A stretch of 64,000 bases of DNA from contig BSNO01000003.1 in assembly GCA_030160035.1 (NCBI GenBank), positions 434,001 to 498,000 of the forward strand, written 5' to 3'. Below, piece by piece: positions 7,942 to 19,306 of this stretch. The DNA is from Rhizobium albus (GTDB lineage Bacteria; Pseudomonadota; Alphaproteobacteria; Rhizobiales; Rhizobiaceae). Each line of letters starts with the position of its first letter. The stretch's first letter is position 1. Below the pieces are notes generated by a model. That model was not told the origin of the DNA. It was given only the letters and a program-made list of their open reading frames with translations, and did no database searches. The position numbers and the translations under genes were made by a program.

Positions 7942-9734
7942 GACGACGTCCACGCGATGGAGACTGTGTAAGGCCCAATGGTGCCGTTCCCGATTTCGCC
8001 ATGGGTGAAGATCGGGTTTTCTGGCCAGTCGGGTGCAGATCGGGGCTGATCGCCGAGATTGGCGACGAGCGAAAGGCTGCCTTCGGAAAAGCGCCAGGAG
8101 ACAACGAGCATCGTCTCGTCCGCATGCTGGACAAGCCCGCCTTGCCACTCTGTTTTCAATAGCGGCACGATCTCTCGGCTACGCAGGGCAAGCAGTTTCT
8201 GCCAGAAAGACAGCCAATACGCACCGTCATCCGAACCGCGCGCATTCCAGTCGATGCGGGACGCCTCGAAGGTGGCGAGATCATTGGGGTCGGGGATGTG
8301 GGCGAGTGCCTCGCCGTCATGCCCGAAGGCGGCAAAATCGGCAAATTCCCGCCTGCGGCCCTCACGCACCGCATTCGCCAAGTCGCCTTCGAAATCCGTG
8401 AAGAAGCAGAAGGGCCGTCTCTCTCCCCACTCCTCGCCCATGAAGAGAAGCGGCACATGGGGCGACAGTGCTAGGATCACCGTCAGGGCTTCGACCATCG
8501 GCTGCGGCGCGAGCGACAGAAGCCGTTCGCCGAAGGCGCGGTTGCCGACCTGGTCGTGGTTCTGCAGGAAATCGATGAAGGCTGTCGGCGGCTGCCCGGC
8601 GCTCGGCTCGCCGCGCTTTTCGCCTGTCACATGCGACGTCTCACCCTGATAGCCGAAGCCCTCGGCCAGGATGCGCGCGAGCATAGGTATGCGGTCCTTG
8701 GCGAAGTCGCGGTAGTAGCCGTCGGTCTCGCCGCTTGCGATCACATGGGCGACGTTGTGAAAGTCATCGTTCCATTCTGCGGTGAAGAGCGACGGCTGTC
8801 CGGCTTCGTGGTGCGGATGAAGCGCGACGATGTTGCGATTGTCCTCCGTCATCAGATGGATGTGTCGCTCTGGAAGAGAGCGCCGCACCTCCGCGGCCAG
8901 CGCCACGAGAACCTCGGGTTCACTCTGGGGGTCACGCACATGATCGATCGCGTCGAGCCGCAACCCGTCGAAGCGGAACACGTCCAGCCAGTAGAGCGCG
9001 TTCTCGATGAAGAACCGCCGGACGGGCTCGCGCTGATAGGCGATCGCGGCGCCCCAGGGTGTCTGGCGCGCTTCGTCGAAGAAGCTTGAAGCATAGGCGT
9101 TGAGGTAATTCCCCTCTGGCCCGAAGTGGTTGTAGACGACGTCGAGGAAGATCATCAGGCCATGTGCATGGGCCGCATCCACCAGGCGCTTGAGCTCGTC
9201 CGGTGTGCCGTAGGCCGGGTGCGGGGCATAGGGCAGCACCCCGTCGTAGCCCCAGCCGCGATTGCCCGCGAATTGCGCCACCGGCATGAGTTCGATCGCC
9301 GTGACACCGAGTGCTGCCAGATGGGGCAGCCGGTCGATGATCGCGAGGAACGTGCCTTCTTCGGTGAACGTGCCGACATGCAGCTCGTAGATCACGGCCT
9401 CGGCGAAGGGCCGCCCGCGCCCGTTCTCGTTCTGCCAGTGATAGAAGTCGTGATCGACGACGAGCGAGGCATCATGCACGTCGCCCGCCTGCGCCTGGGC
9501 TGCCGGGTCTGGCACCGCCTGGCCTCCCGGCAGGACGAAGCTGTAGCGAGCGCCGAGGGCGACATTTGCGACGATCGCTTCATGCCACCCGTCCACGTCG
9601 CGGGCCATGGCGATGTCTTCATCGTTCAGCCGCAGCGTCATGGCATTCGCATCGGGAGCCCAGATGCGAAAGGACGTGCGACCGTCCCCCATGACGCTCG
9701 GTCCCCAATTCCGCTTGCGCCCATTCTGCATCAT
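7938..9734 (-). CDS. treZ: malto-oligosyltrehalose trehalohydrolase
   Basis: A 598-aa GH13 enzyme that cleaves trehalose from the maltooligosyl-trehalose made by TreY. The N-terminal beta-domain starts around FRIWAPDANAM; the catalytic barrel shows [11 protein letters not shown] (nucleophile), LMTEDNR (acid/base) and LQNHDQVGNRA (third acid), a pattern typical of TreZ. ATG 9734 overlaps the glgX stop (ATGA), and its own stop overlaps malQ. In most operons treZ directly flanks treY; here malQ is placed between them. Confidence 0.95.
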   Translation of the reverse strand: MMQNGRKRNWGPSVMGDGRTSFRIWAPDANAMTLRLNDEDIAMARDVDGWHEAIVANVALGARYSFVLPGGQAVPDPAAQAQAGDVHDASLVVDHDFYHWQNENGRGRPFAEAVIYELHVGTFTEEGTFLAIIDRLPHLAALGVTAIELMPVAQFAGNRGWGYDGVLPYAPHPAYGTPDELKRLVDAAHAHGLMIFLDVVYNHFGPEGNYLNAYASSFFDEARQTPWGAAIAYQREPVRRFFIENALYWLDVFRFDGLRLDAIDHVRDPQSEPEVLVALAAEVRRSLPERHIHLMTEDNRNIVALHPHHEAGQPSLFTAEWNDDFHNVAHVIASGETDGYYRDFAKDRIPMLARILAEGFGYQGETSHVTGEKRGEPSAGQPPTAFIDFLQNHDQVGNRAFGERLLSLAPQPMVEALTVILALSPHVPLLFMGEEWGERRPFCFFTDFEGDLANAVREGRRREFADFAAFGHDGEALAHIPDPNDLATFEASRIDWNARGSDDGAYWLSFWQKLLALRSREIVPLLKTEWQGGLVQHADETMLVVSWRFSEGSLSLVANLGDQPRSAPDWPENPIFTHGEIGNGTIGPYTVSIAWTSS

Positions 9735-11830
9735 CGGCTCCTTGCCAGGAGGATGAGGGCGCGGCCGGGGCAGTCGAGATCTCCCAGATGGCGGCCTGGC
9801 TCTCGCTCTGTTTCACCGTCCGTGTCGTCCATTGTGGCCTGATAGGTGGAAAGCACCTCCACCCACTCCTGCGCCGGCGCGCCCGGCAATGCATGGAACC
9901 GAACCGGCTCGTGATGCGCATTGAAAAGGATCAGCAATTGGTCGTCGTCGGTGCCGCAGAGAAGCAGGCCGAAGGAGCGCGTGTGCGGCGCGTCCCAATC
10001 TTCGGGCTGCATGTCCTCCCCGTCCGGGCGGATCCACCGCACGTCCGGCGCACCATCACGTGTCCCGTTGCCATGGAGGAAGCGCGGTTGCCGCAGGAGC
10101 GGATGGCGCCGGCGAAGGGCGATCACCTGCTGCACGAATTCCATGAAGGCCTGCTCGCCCAGGCCGCGGTCTTCCCAGGAGAGCCAGTTCATCGCGTTGT
10201 CCTGGCAGTAGGCATTGTTGTTGCCGCCTTGCGAGCGTCCGATCTCGTCACCCATCAGGATCATCGGCGTGCCCTGCGAGAACAGAAGCGTCGCGAGCAT
10301 GTTGCGGCGCATCTGGTCGCGCAGTGCGAGAATGTCCGGATCGTCGGTCGGTCCTTCCACGCCCCAGCTGGCACTCAGATTGTGGGAGTGGCCATCGGCA
10401 TTGTTCTCGCCATTCGCATCGTTGTGCTTGTCGTCATAGGCGACGAGATCGGCGAGCGTGAAGCCGTCATGGGCAGTCACGAAGTTGATGCTCGACCAGG
10501 GCCGCCTGCCGCGCTTGTCGAACCGGTCGGCCGAGCCCAGGAGGCGCGCAGCGAGTTCCGGGGCATGGGCCTCGTCGCCGCGCCAGAAGCCGCGCACCGT
10601 GTCGCGGTAACGGTCGTTCCACTCCGCCCAGCCGGGTGGGAAGTTGCCGAGTTGATACCCATCGCTGCCGGTATCCCACGGTTCGGCAATTAGCTTCACC
10701 GCTGAGAGAAGTGGATCCTGGCGCACCGCATCGAGGAAGATGGCGTTCGGATCGAACATGTCGCGGTCGCGCCCGAGCGTGCTCGCAAGATCGAAGCGGA
10801 AGCCGTCCACATGGCATTCGCCGACCCAGTAGCGCAGCGAGTCCATCACCATCTGCAGCACGCGGGGATGGCGCATGTTCACGGTGTTGCCGCAGCCCGT
10901 CGTGTCGAAGAAATAGCGCGGGTCGTCGCCGAGCAGGTAGTAGCTCGCATTGTCGATGCCCTTGAAGGACAGCGTCGGTCCGAGGTGGTTGCCTTCCGCC
11001 GTGTGGTTGTAGACGACGTCGAGGATGACCTCGATGCCGGCATCGTGCAGACGGCGCACGAGCAGCTTGAAGTCATGGATCGTGCCACCGGGCGCGATGT
11101 AGCGCGGCGCCGGCGCGAAAAAGCCGATCGTGTTGTAGCCCCAGTAATTGCTGAGGCCCTTCTCCACGAGATAGCGGTCGTCGAAGAAGGCCTGCGTCGG
11201 CATGAGCTCGACCGAGGTCACGCCGAGATCGACCAGGTGATCGATCGTCCGCGGATCGGCAAAGCCTTCGAACGTGCCCCTGATATGGGGCGGCAGATCG
11301 TTACGAAGCGCCGTCATGCCCTTCACATGCGCCTCGTAGATCACCGTCTCCGACCAGTTTGCATGAACCGGCCTGTCGGCACCCCAGGTGAAGGCCGGGT
11401 CGACCACGACGCATTTCGGCATCACGAAGGCGGAATCGCGCCGGTCGAAGGAGAAGTCTTCGCGGTGATGGCCGACCCGGTAGCCGAAGAGCGCGTCGTG
11501 CCAGCGGATCTCGCCGTGGAGCGCGAGCGCATAGGGGTCGAGAAGCAGCTTGTGCGGGTTGAACCGATGCCCTGCTTCGGGCGCGTAGGGTCCGTCGACG
11601 CGGTAGCCGTAGAGCTGTCCAGGCCGCACGTCCGGCAGATAACCGTGCCAGACCTCGTCGGTATATTCGGGAAGAGGCACGCGATCGATTTCGCGGCGTC
11701 CGGCGCTGTCGAACAGGCAAAGTTCCACCTTGGTGGCATTGGCGGAGAAAAGGGCGAAATTGACGCCCGACCCGTCCCAACTGGCACCGAGCGGATAGGG
11801 AAGGCCGGGCCGCACGATGCGTTTCGCCAT
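9731..11830 (-). CDS. glgX: glycogen debranching enzyme
   Basis: A 699-aa GH13 isoamylase-type enzyme that hydrolyses alpha-1,6 branches. Start MAKRIVRPG at 11830 lies two bases after the glgB stop, with AAGGA upstream; the frame open to 12145 is only overlap with glgB. The N-terminal domain has PYPLGASWDGSGVNFALFS (glycan-binding fold), then VDGFRFDLAST (nucleophile), LIAEPWD (acid/base) and TAHDGFTL (third acid). It yields linear dextrins for MalQ and TreY. Confidence 0.94.
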   Translation of the reverse strand: MAKRIVRPGLPYPLGASWDGSGVNFALFSANATKVELCLFDSAGRREIDRVPLPEYTDEVWHGYLPDVRPGQLYGYRVDGPYAPEAGHRFNPHKLLLDPYALALHGEIRWHDALFGYRVGHHREDFSFDRRDSAFVMPKCVVVDPAFTWGADRPVHANWSETVIYEAHVKGMTALRNDLPPHIRGTFEGFADPRTIDHLVDLGVTSVELMPTQAFFDDRYLVEKGLSNYWGYNTIGFFAPAPRYIAPGGTIHDFKLLVRRLHDAGIEVILDVVYNHTAEGNHLGPTLSFKGIDNASYYLLGDDPRYFFDTTGCGNTVNMRHPRVLQMVMDSLRYWVGECHVDGFRFDLASTLGRDRDMFDPNAIFLDAVRQDPLLSAVKLIAEPWDTGSDGYQLGNFPPGWAEWNDRYRDTVRGFWRGDEAHAPELAARLLGSADRFDKRGRRPWSSINFVTAHDGFTLADLVAYDDKHNDANGENNADGHSHNLSASWGVEGPTDDPDILALRDQMRRNMLATLLFSQGTPMILMGDEIGRSQGGNNNAYCQDNAMNWLSWEDRGLGEQAFMEFVQQVIALRRRHPLLRQPRFLHGNGTRDGAPDVRWIRPDGEDMQPEDWDAPHTRSFGLLLCGTDDDQLLILFNAHHEPVRFHALPGAPAQEWVEVLSTYQATMDDTDGETEREPGRHLGDLDCPGRALILLARSR

Positions 11831-11832
11831 GG

Positions 11833-14022
11833 TCAGGATGTCCTTGTGGGCGTGAGGAAAAGGGTTGCGAGTGGTGGCAGGGTGAGCGTGAGCGACTGGG
11901 GCTGGCCGTGCCAGGGCTGGTCGTCGGTCGCGATGCCGCCGGCATTCGTGACGCCTGAGCCGCCGAAGGCCGGATCGTCCGTGTTCAGGATTTCCTGCCA
12001 CGCGCCGGCTACGGGCACGCCAATGCGATAGCCGATCAGGACCTGCGGCGTCATGTTGGCGACGACGGCAACGGGCGGCATGTCTGGCTCGCCGAAGCGC
12101 AGGAATGAAAAGACGCTGTTGGTCGTGTCCCCGCCTTCGATCCACGCGAAACCGGAGGGGTCGCAGTCTCGCTGATGGAGCGCGGCTTCACTGCGATAAA
12201 CGCCGTTCAGCGCCCGCACGAGCGCCTGCGTTCCTCTGTGGAAGGGGTCGTCGAGCAGATGCCAGTCGAGCGAATAGTCGTGCCGCCACTCCCGCTCCTG
12301 CGCGAATTCCCCGCCCATGAACAGAAGCTTCTTGCCCGGATGGCCCCACATGAAGCCAAAATAGGCGCGCAGGTTTGCAAATTTCTGCCAGCGATCGCCC
12401 GGCATGCGGGTGAGGAGCGAGCCCTTTCCGTGCACCACTTCGTCATGGCTGAGCGGCAGCACGAACTTTTCGGAGAAGCCGTAATGGATGCCGAACGTCA
12501 TCTTGTGATGATGATGGCGGCGGTAGAGCGGGTCTTCCTTCATGTAGGCCAGGGTGTCGTGCATCCAGCCCATGTTCCACTTGTAGTCGAAGCCAAGGCC
12601 GCCATCCTCGCTCGACCGGCTGACGCCCGGCCAGGCGGTCGATTCCTCCGCGATCATGACGGCGCCATCGGCGGTCTCGTGCACCAGCCGGTTCGCCTCC
12701 TGGAGGAAGGAGACGGCGTCGAGGTTCTCGTTGCCGCCATAACGGTTGGGGATCCATTCGTCGTGCTTGCGGCTGTAGTCGAGGTAGAGCATCGAGGCGA
12801 CGGCATCGACGCGCAGACCGTCAACATGGAACCGGTCGAGCCAGAAGAGCGCGCTCGACGTCAGGAAATTGGCAACTTCGGTGCGCCCGAAATTGTAGAT
12901 CAGCGTGTTCCAGTCCTGATGGAAGCCGAGGCGTGGATCTTCATGCTCGTAGAGCGCCGTCCCGTCGAAGCGCGCCAGCCCGTGCGCGTCGCTCGGAAAA
13001 TGCGCCGGCACCCAGTCCATAATCACGCCGATGCCGGCCTGATGCAGCCTATCGACGAGGCGGGAGAAATCCTCCGGGCTCCCGAAGCGGCTTGTCGGTG
13101 CGAAAAGGCCGATCGGCTGATAACCCCAGGACCCGGTGAAGGGGTGCTCCGTTAGCGGCAGGAACTCCACATGGGTGAAGCCCATGTCCACGACATAGTC
13201 GACGAGTTCCTCGGCTGCCGTCGCATAGTCGAGCAACGCGCCATCGGCGCCGCGTCGCCAGCTGCCGAGATGCACCTCGTAGATCGAAATCGGCTGGTCC
13301 GGCCGTTGCAGGTTCTGTCTGCGGGAAAGCCAGTCGCCGTCGTCCCACGACACATCGCCAAGCCCGTGTACGATCGAGGCCGTCGCCGGCGGCGTTTCCT
13401 GATAGAACCCGAAAGGATCGGTCTTGAGCGGTAGCCGGGTGCCATTGGCCCCGATGATCTCGAATTTGTAGCGATGCCCCGGTTCGACGCCCGGGATGAA
13501 AAGCTCGAAGAGGCCGCCGCCAAGCCGTCGGCGCATGGGATGGCGCCGCCCATCCCAGAGATTGAAGTCGCCGACGACCGCAACTCGTCGAGCGTTCGGC
13601 GCCCACAGCGCAAAGGCCGTCCCGGCCACACCCTGGTGCACCATGGGGTGGGCACCAAGCCTTTGGTAGAGCTGTTGGTGGCGGCCCTCCGCGATCAGAT
13701 ACTCGTCGAGATCGCCAAGTACAGGGCCGAAGCGATAGGGATCTTCCAGAACGTGGTGTGCGCCGTCCCAGTGCACATCGAGCTGGTAGAGCCCGCTCGG
13801 CGCACCCCGGACGATGCCCGAAAAGAGACCGGCAGGATCGATGCGGTCGAGCGCCTCCGCCTCCTGACCATCAGGCCAGACGACTGCGACCGAAAGAGCA
13901 TCGGGCAGAAACGCTGTGATCCGTAAACCGTCAGGCGTGGCATGGGGTCCGAGAAGCGAAAACGGGTTGCCGAAGGTGCCATCCACGATCGCAGCAATGT
14001 CGCGGTCATTGAGGTCCGTCAT
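11833..14022 (-). CDS. glgB: 1,4-alpha-glucan branching enzyme
   Basis: A 729-aa GH13 branching enzyme that makes alpha-1,6 links in the linear glucan from GlgE. ATG 14022 (MTDLNDRDI) overlaps the treS stop as ATGA; a GTG at 14031 is also in frame. Two N-terminal carbohydrate-binding/CBM48-like parts precede the barrel, with the classic [48 protein letters not shown] and [14 protein letters not shown] motifs. Full-length for the family. Confidence 0.96.
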   Translation of the reverse strand: MTDLNDRDIAAIVDGTFGNPFSLLGPHATPDGLRITAFLPDALSVAVVWPDGQEAEALDRIDPAGLFSGIVRGAPSGLYQLDVHWDGAHHVLEDPYRFGPVLGDLDEYLIAEGRHQQLYQRLGAHPMVHQGVAGTAFALWAPNARRVAVVGDFNLWDGRRHPMRRRLGGGLFELFIPGVEPGHRYKFEIIGANGTRLPLKTDPFGFYQETPPATASIVHGLGDVSWDDGDWLSRRQNLQRPDQPISIYEVHLGSWRRGADGALLDYATAAEELVDYVVDMGFTHVEFLPLTEHPFTGSWGYQPIGLFAPTSRFGSPEDFSRLVDRLHQAGIGVIMDWVPAHFPSDAHGLARFDGTALYEHEDPRLGFHQDWNTLIYNFGRTEVANFLTSSALFWLDRFHVDGLRVDAVASMLYLDYSRKHDEWIPNRYGGNENLDAVSFLQEANRLVHETADGAVMIAEESTAWPGVSRSSEDGGLGFDYKWNMGWMHDTLAYMKEDPLYRRHHHHKMTFGIHYGFSEKFVLPLSHDEVVHGKGSLLTRMPGDRWQKFANLRAYFGFMWGHPGKKLLFMGGEFAQEREWRHDYSLDWHLLDDPFHRGTQALVRALNGVYRSEAALHQRDCDPSGFAWIEGGDTTNSVFSFLRFGEPDMPPVAVVANMTPQVLIGYRIGVPVAGAWQEILNTDDPAFGGSGVTNAGGIATDDQPWHGQPQSLTLTLPPLATLFLTPTRTS

Positions 14023-17000
14023 GACGTGCACCCGCTGTCGCGATCGAGGATATCGATGAGGCCCTGCAACGGTATGTCGACCCAGTGCGGACGGTTAGAC
14101 AGCTCGTAAGCCACCTCGTATGCGGCCTTCTGAATCTCGAAGAGATCGAGAAGGCAGAAGATGTGGGCGCGATCTGCGGGCACGGTGGTCGCATCAGCCA
14201 TGGCGGCGAGATAGGTTTCGACCAAGCCGTTCCGGCTTGCTTCCAGCCATTGATCAGCCGCACGTGCGACGGCATGTGGATCGGCTTGCGGCAGCGTTCG
14301 CAACCCTTCCTGAGCCTGCGCCGCTGCATAGGCGAGTGACCGGAGAATGCCGGCGAGATCGCGCAGCGGTGACGTCTTCTCGCGTCTACTCTCCACGTCT
14401 CTGCGCGGCTCGCCCTCGAAGTCGATGATGGAGAAATCGTCACCAACGACGAGGACCTGGCCGAGGTGATAGTCTCCGTGAATGCGCGACAGATAGCCGT
14501 TCATGGGTGTCGCCAGCGCTGCACGAACCCGCTCATGCAGATCCGCCTTCCGTTCAAGAAGAGTAGCCGCAAGCTTGCTACCGGCTTGCGCCAGACCTGC
14601 TCGATCAAGGCGCTGCAGCATATCGTCGACCTCTGCTTCCACCTCCGCGACCCAGCCTGCGATATCCTCGGCAAGCATGGGACGTGGTGCGAAGGCTTCA
14701 TTGTCGGTCTGCCGGGCAAGGGCCCGGTGCAGATCAGCCGTCCGTCGGCCGAGCTTTTCCCCGATCAGGAGATGTGGCGGAAAGTCCGGCATGGCGTCTT
14801 CGACAGCAGAAGTGGGAAGGGATGTTTCAACTGGGGCAAGCGCCAGCTCCTCAAGCGCGCGCTCCAGTCCCTCCGTCACCACCGTCCACGCATCCCCCTG
14901 GTTGCGGGTGAAGGCGAAGATCGAAGCGAGCGCAAAGCTCTCGTCCGCGTCGCGCAGCCATACGGCGCCGAGATAAGCGGGGGTGTGGGCAAAGCCCGCA
15001 TCCTCGGTGAGATAGCGCGTCATCTCGATCTCGGGTTGAACGCCCGAGCGCAGCCGCCGGTAGACCTTGAGCAAGGCCTCGTCACCAAGCGCGACAGAGA
15101 CGTTGCTCTGATCGAGGCTCAGCGTTCGAACATCGATCTCCTTGAACTCCATGGCCCGCAGGCGTTCGTTGCCTTCGAACACCACCTCATGCGACCCAGT
15201 CTTGATGGTCGCGCTCTCCTGTGCCAACAGGACGCAACTGCGCGCGAAGTCGGCTTCGAAGGTCGCATCCACGAGCGCGCCGACCACCGGCCCGCGGCGC
15301 AGCTTTGCCAGTGTTCGCCCAAGCGTCGGCGCTCCAAAGGTAAGGTTTTCTTCACCCCAGCGTGCCGCAAGCGGCATGAAGTAGCGACGCGTCTCGCCGC
15401 CGAGCGGGACATCGGCGAGCGCAAGCCGGAACCGGTCATCGACGGCGCCCAGATCCGTGATGGCCGCTCGCCCAGCGAGCTCGCCATGGGCACCCGACCA
15501 GCGCTGCAACGGCAGAAAGCTCGGCAGCACCTCCGTCTCCAGCAGCGTGCGTGCTTCGCCGGAAAACAATCCGCCAATCTCCGCGCTCCGGACGGGCAGG
15601 GTCACGAACTCCGGCAGGATCTCCGGCACGGGCCGGTGCCATGTCGGCGCGTCGGCGTCCTGCGTCAGCGCAAACCAGAAGAAACCGAAGGCCGGCAGCG
15701 TGACGAGGTAGGGCAGATCGCCAATCGGCGGAAAAGGAGAGTGGCTCGTCAGTTCAACGGGAACATGCGCTTTCCATTGGGCGAGATCGAGTTCCACCGC
15801 CTGGGCCGAGCGCGACAGATTGGCCACGCACAGAATGGTCTCCCCCTCGTGCTCGCGCACATAGGCGATGATGTGCCGGTTTGCCGGATAGAGCAGCGTC
15901 ATGTTGCCCCGACCAAAGCTTGCGTGTCGGCGCCGGACGCCGACGAGACGGCGCACCCAGTTCAAAAGCGAGGAGGGGTCGTTTTCTTGGCGCTCCACAT
16001 TGATCGCGCCATAGCCGTAGACCGGATCGAAAATGACCGGCAGATAGAGCTGCTGCGGATCGGCGCGTGAGAAGCCGGCATTGCGGTCCGACGACCATTG
16101 CATGGGCGTCCGCACACCATCCCGATCGCCGAGATAGTAGTTGTCGCCCATCCCGATCTCGTCGCCGTAATAGAGGATCGGCGTGCCAGGCATCGACAGA
16201 AGCAGCGAGTTCAAAAGTTCGATCTTGCGCCGGTCGTTCTGCAACAGCGGCGCGAGACGCCGCCGGATGCCGAGATTGATGCGCGCTCGGCGATCGGCCG
16301 CATAGGTCTGCCAGAGATAGTCACGCTCTTCGCTCGTCACCATTTCGAGCGTGAGTTCGTCGTGGTTGCGCAGAAAGATCCCCCACTGGCAGTTCTCGGG
16401 GATCGGCGGCGTCTGGCGGATGATGTCGGTGATCGGGTACCGGTCTTCCCGCGCAAGCGCCATGTAGATGCGCGGCATCAGCGGGAAGTGGAACCCCATG
16501 TGGCATTCGTCGCCTTCGCCGAAATAGGGTCGCGTATCCTCGGGCCACTGGTTCGCTTCGGCAATGAGCATCCTATCGCTGTAGCGCTCGTCGAGCGACG
16601 CGCGGATCTTCTTCAGGACCTCGTGCGTCTCCGGCAGGTTCTCGTTATTGGTGCCTTCGCGCTCGACAAGATAGGGAATTGCGTCGAGACGCAGGCCGTC
16701 CACGCCCATCTCCAGCCAGAGATGCATGACCTTCAGCACCTCGTCCAAGACGCGCGGATTGTCGAAGTTGAGATCCGGCTGGTGCGAATAGAAGCGGTGC
16801 CAGAAATAGGCTTTCGCGACCGGATCCCACGTCCAGTTCGAGGTCTCCGTGTCGGTGAAGATGATCCGCGTCTCCGGGAACTTCTCGTCCGTGTCGCTCC
16901 AGACGTAGAAGTCGCGCGCAGCCGATCCCGGCTTGGCATGGCGCGCACGCTGGAACCACGGATGCTGATCGGACGTGTGGTTGATGACCAGTTCCGTGAT

Positions 17001-17321
17001 AACCCGAAGCCCACGCTTGTGCGCAGCGGTGACGAAGGCTCTGAAGTCCCGCATGCGGCCATAGACGGGATTCACCTGCCGGTAGTCGGAGATGTCGTAG
17101 CCATCGTCGCGCAACGGCGACGGATAGAAGGGCAGGAGCCAGACCGCCGTGGCGCCAAGCGCTTGTATATAATCGAGCCTCTCGATCAGGCCCTGGAAGT
17201 CGCCGACGCCGTCGCCGTTGGAATCGTGAAACGCCTTGACGTGCAGCTGGTAGATAATCGCGTCTTTGTACCAATCGGTCTGGGAACGATCGATTGCGTC
17301 ATTAGGCTGGATGAGCTTCAT
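14019..17321 (-). CDS. treS: trehalose synthase / maltokinase fusion
   Basis: An 1100-aa two-domain protein. Residues 1 to about 550 are a GH13 trehalose synthase that interconverts trehalose and maltose, with D213 in [11 protein letters not shown]255 in LIAEANQWP and D321 in [11 protein letters not shown]. From about 570 to the end is a maltokinase (Pep2/Mak) fold with the C-terminal kinase motif [17 protein letters not shown] followed by IDFEGEP. Maltose made by the first half is phosphorylated to maltose-1-phosphate by the second half, the donor for GlgE. Overlaps of ATGA on both sides (glgE upstream, glgB downstream) indicate coupled translation. Confidence 0.95.
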   Translation of the reverse strand: MKLIQPNDAIDRSQTDWYKDAIIYQLHVKAFHDSNGDGVGDFQGLIERLDYIQALGATAVWLLPFYPSPLRDDGYDISDYRQVNPVYGRMRDFRAFVTAAHKRGLRVITELVINHTSDQHPWFQRARHAKPGSAARDFYVWSDTDEKFPETRIIFTDTETSNWTWDPVAKAYFWHRFYSHQPDLNFDNPRVLDEVLKVMHLWLEMGVDGLRLDAIPYLVEREGTNNENLPETHEVLKKIRASLDERYSDRMLIAEANQWPEDTRPYFGEGDECHMGFHFPLMPRIYMALAREDRYPITDIIRQTPPIPENCQWGIFLRNHDELTLEMVTSEERDYLWQTYAADRRARINLGIRRRLAPLLQNDRRKIELLNSLLLSMPGTPILYYGDEIGMGDNYYLGDRDGVRTPMQWSSDRNAGFSRADPQQLYLPVIFDPVYGYGAINVERQENDPSSLLNWVRRLVGVRRRHASFGRGNMTLLYPANRHIIAYVREHEGETILCVANLSRSAQAVELDLAQWKAHVPVELTSHSPFPPIGDLPYLVTLPAFGFFWFALTQDADAPTWHRPVPEILPEFVTLPVRSAEIGGLFSGEARTLLETEVLPSFLPLQRWSGAHGELAGRAAITDLGAVDDRFRLALADVPLGGETRRYFMPLAARWGEENLTFGAPTLGRTLAKLRRGPVVGALVDATFEADFARSCVLLAQESATIKTGSHEVVFEGNERLRAMEFKEIDVRTLSLDQSNVSVALGDEALLKVYRRLRSGVQPEIEMTRYLTEDAGFAHTPAYLGAVWLRDADESFALASIFAFTRNQGDAWTVVTEGLERALEELALAPVETSLPTSAVEDAMPDFPPHLLIGEKLGRRTADLHRALARQTDNEAFAPRPMLAEDIAGWVAEVEAEVDDMLQRLDRAGLAQAGSKLAATLLERKADLHERVRAALATPMNGYLSRIHGDYHLGQVLVVGDDFSIIDFEGEPRRDVESRREKTSPLRDLAGILRSLAYAAAQAQEGLRTLPQADPHAVARAADQWLEASRNGLVETYLAAMADATTVPADRAHIFCLLDLFEIQKAAYEVAYELSNRPHWVDIPLQGLIDILDRDSGCTS

Positions 17322-19306
17322 GCCGTCACCTCGTCGAGCGAGAACAGGCGCCAGACGGCATAGGGCCGCTCCAGCGGGTCGAGGCGCAGGCGGTGCATCT
17401 TGCCCTGCCAGATGAACCGGTTGCCGTGGAGCACGTCTTCCACGCCGACAGCGCCATCGTCGTCGAGCCCGAACTCCCAGAGCGGCACCTCGAATTCGAA
17501 GTCCTGCGGTTCGCGGGCGTTCAGGTTGACATGGAAGAGGAAGAGATCGCCGGTCAGGCGATCATGCCGACCGTAGGAGAGAACGTGCGGGTTGAAGGCG
17601 TTGAAGAAGGAAAGCTGCTCCGGTTCCAGAATGTGCGGATGCGCGTGCCGCAGCGCGTTGATCGCGCGAACGTCGTCCTTGATGTTGCCGGGAGCATCGA
17701 AGTCGCGATGTCGGAGCTGGTACTTCTCTGAATCGAGATACTCCTCCTTGCCCGGCACCGGCGCGGCCTCGCAAATCTCGTACCCGGAATAGATGCCGTA
17801 ATTTCCGGTAAGCGTGGCGGCGAGCACGAACCGGACCTGAAAGCCCGCGCGGCCGTTTTCCTGCAGGTAGTATGGGTTGATGTCCGGCGTGTTGGCGAAG
17901 AAGTTCGGCCGCATGTAGTGGCGACACGTCTCGATAGTCAATTCCGTGAGATAGGCCTCCAGCTCGCTCTTGGTGTTGCGCCAGGTGAAGTAGCTGTAGG
18001 ACTGCGTGAAGCCGAGCTTGGCCAGCCGCTTCATCACCTTGGGGCGTGTGAACGCTTCCGACAGGAAGATCGCCTCGGGATGCCGCGCCTTGACCTCGCC
18101 GATCATCCATTCCCAGAAGGGGAACGGCTTGGTGTGCGGATTGTCGACGCGGAAGATCGTGACGCCATGGTCGATCCAGAACAGGACGACATCGCGCAGC
18201 GCAAACCAGAGATCCGGCAAGGCCTGTCCATAGAAATGGACGTTGACGATGTCCTCGTACCTTTTAGGCGGGTTCTCGGCGTATTTGATCGTGCCGTCCG
18301 GCCGCCAGTCGAACCACTCCGGATGGTCCTTGATCCAGGGGTGGTCGGGCGAGCACTGGATGGCGAAGTCGAGCGCGATCTTCAGTCCACGCGCCTCGGC
18401 CGCTTCGACGAGCGCATCGAAATCTTCAAGCGTGCCGAGTTCGGGATGGAGCGCATCGTGGCCGCCGTCCGGCGAGCCGATCGCATAAGGGCTTCCCGGG
18501 TCCGTCGCGGAGGCGGTCAGACGGTTGTTCGGTCCCTTGCGGTGTGCACGTCCGATCGGATGGATCGGTGGGAAATAGAGCACGTCGAATCCGAGATCGC
18601 GCACATAATCGAGCCGGTCGATCACATCGCGCAGCGTCCCGTGCGTCTGATCGTCGGGTCCGCAGGATCGCGGAAAGAGCTCGTACCACGCACCCGTCGC
18701 AGCGATGACCGGATCGACGACCACGCTGATCTCGTGCTCGTGGAGTGTCTGATCGAGTCTTGGGCCGCCCGTTGCGGCCAGGTCGGCAAGCTCTGACCCG
18801 AGAAGGATCTCACTCGGGTCGCTGCCCTGATGGATCCGCGCTGCAAGATCGGCCGCATCCGGTCGTTCGGACAGAAGGCTCTCGGCGAGCAGAAGACCCT
18901 CGTCGATATCCACCTGTTTCAGGACGCCGGCTGCGGCTTTCTTCGCTGCATCGCGCTGCCAGGTGCCGAAGGCGTTCCGCCAGGCAGCGATCGTGAAGCT
19001 GTGGGTGCCGATGTCTAGAAACGTGATCGCTGCCACCCAGCGATCGTTCTCCTGATGCACCAGCGGGACGACGGTCCATGGCTCAGACGCATCCGCCCGA
19101 TGCCGGACTTCCGCCCCCAGCACCTCATGGCCGTCGCTGAAGATGTCTGCGCTAACCTGCATAGGAATGCCGACTACGGCCTTTGCCGCAAAGCGGCCGC
19201 CATCGATTTCGGGTTCGACATTTTCGATGGCGATGCGTCGCGCTGCCAGATCAGCCAGCGGCGACGATCGCAGCGACGAGAAATTTCCATTGGCCGTTTG
19301 GTGCAT
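17318..19306 (-). CDS. glgE: alpha-1,4-glucan:maltose-1-phosphate maltosyltransferase
   Basis: A 662-aa GH13_3 enzyme that extends alpha-1,4-glucan with maltosyl units from maltose-1-phosphate. The start at 19306 has GGAG seven bases upstream. The N-terminal region holds the beta-domain and a helical insert; the barrel shows YFPPIHPIGRAHRKG, D388 in FRVDNPHTKPFPFWEW (nucleophile), E417 in FLSEAFTRP (acid/base) and a conserved TPDINPYYLQ. It is the first gene of the seven-gene minus-strand operon, and no glgA, glgC or glgM lies beside it, so the maltose-1-phosphate supply should come from the TreS/Mak fusion. Confidence 0.96.
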   Translation of the reverse strand: MHQTANGNFSSLRSSPLADLAARRIAIENVEPEIDGGRFAAKAVVGIPMQVSADIFSDGHEVLGAEVRHRADASEPWTVVPLVHQENDRWVAAITFLDIGTHSFTIAAWRNAFGTWQRDAAKKAAAGVLKQVDIDEGLLLAESLLSERPDAADLAARIHQGSDPSEILLGSELADLAATGGPRLDQTLHEHEISVVVDPVIAATGAWYELFPRSCGPDDQTHGTLRDVIDRLDYVRDLGFDVLYFPPIHPIGRAHRKGPNNRLTASATDPGSPYAIGSPDGGHDALHPELGTLEDFDALVEAAEARGLKIALDFAIQCSPDHPWIKDHPEWFDWRPDGTIKYAENPPKRYEDIVNVHFYGQALPDLWFALRDVVLFWIDHGVTIFRVDNPHTKPFPFWEWMIGEVKARHPEAIFLSEAFTRPKVMKRLAKLGFTQSYSYFTWRNTKSELEAYLTELTIETCRHYMRPNFFANTPDINPYYLQENGRAGFQVRFVLAATLTGNYGIYSGYEICEAAPVPGKEEYLDSEKYQLRHRDFDAPGNIKDDVRAINALRHAHPHILEPEQLSFFNAFNPHVLSYGRHDRLTGDLFLFHVNLNAREPQDFEFEVPLWEFGLDDDGAVGVEDVLHGNRFIWQGKMHRLRLDPLERPYAVWRLFSLDEVTA

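Noticed and set aside
10811-17363. Several 400-530 aa frames antisense to glgX and treS (10811-12031, 14466-16070, 16098-17363)
   Set aside because: They mirror strongly conserved GH13 coding sequence, have no ribosome sites or domain likeness, and run through operon overlaps.
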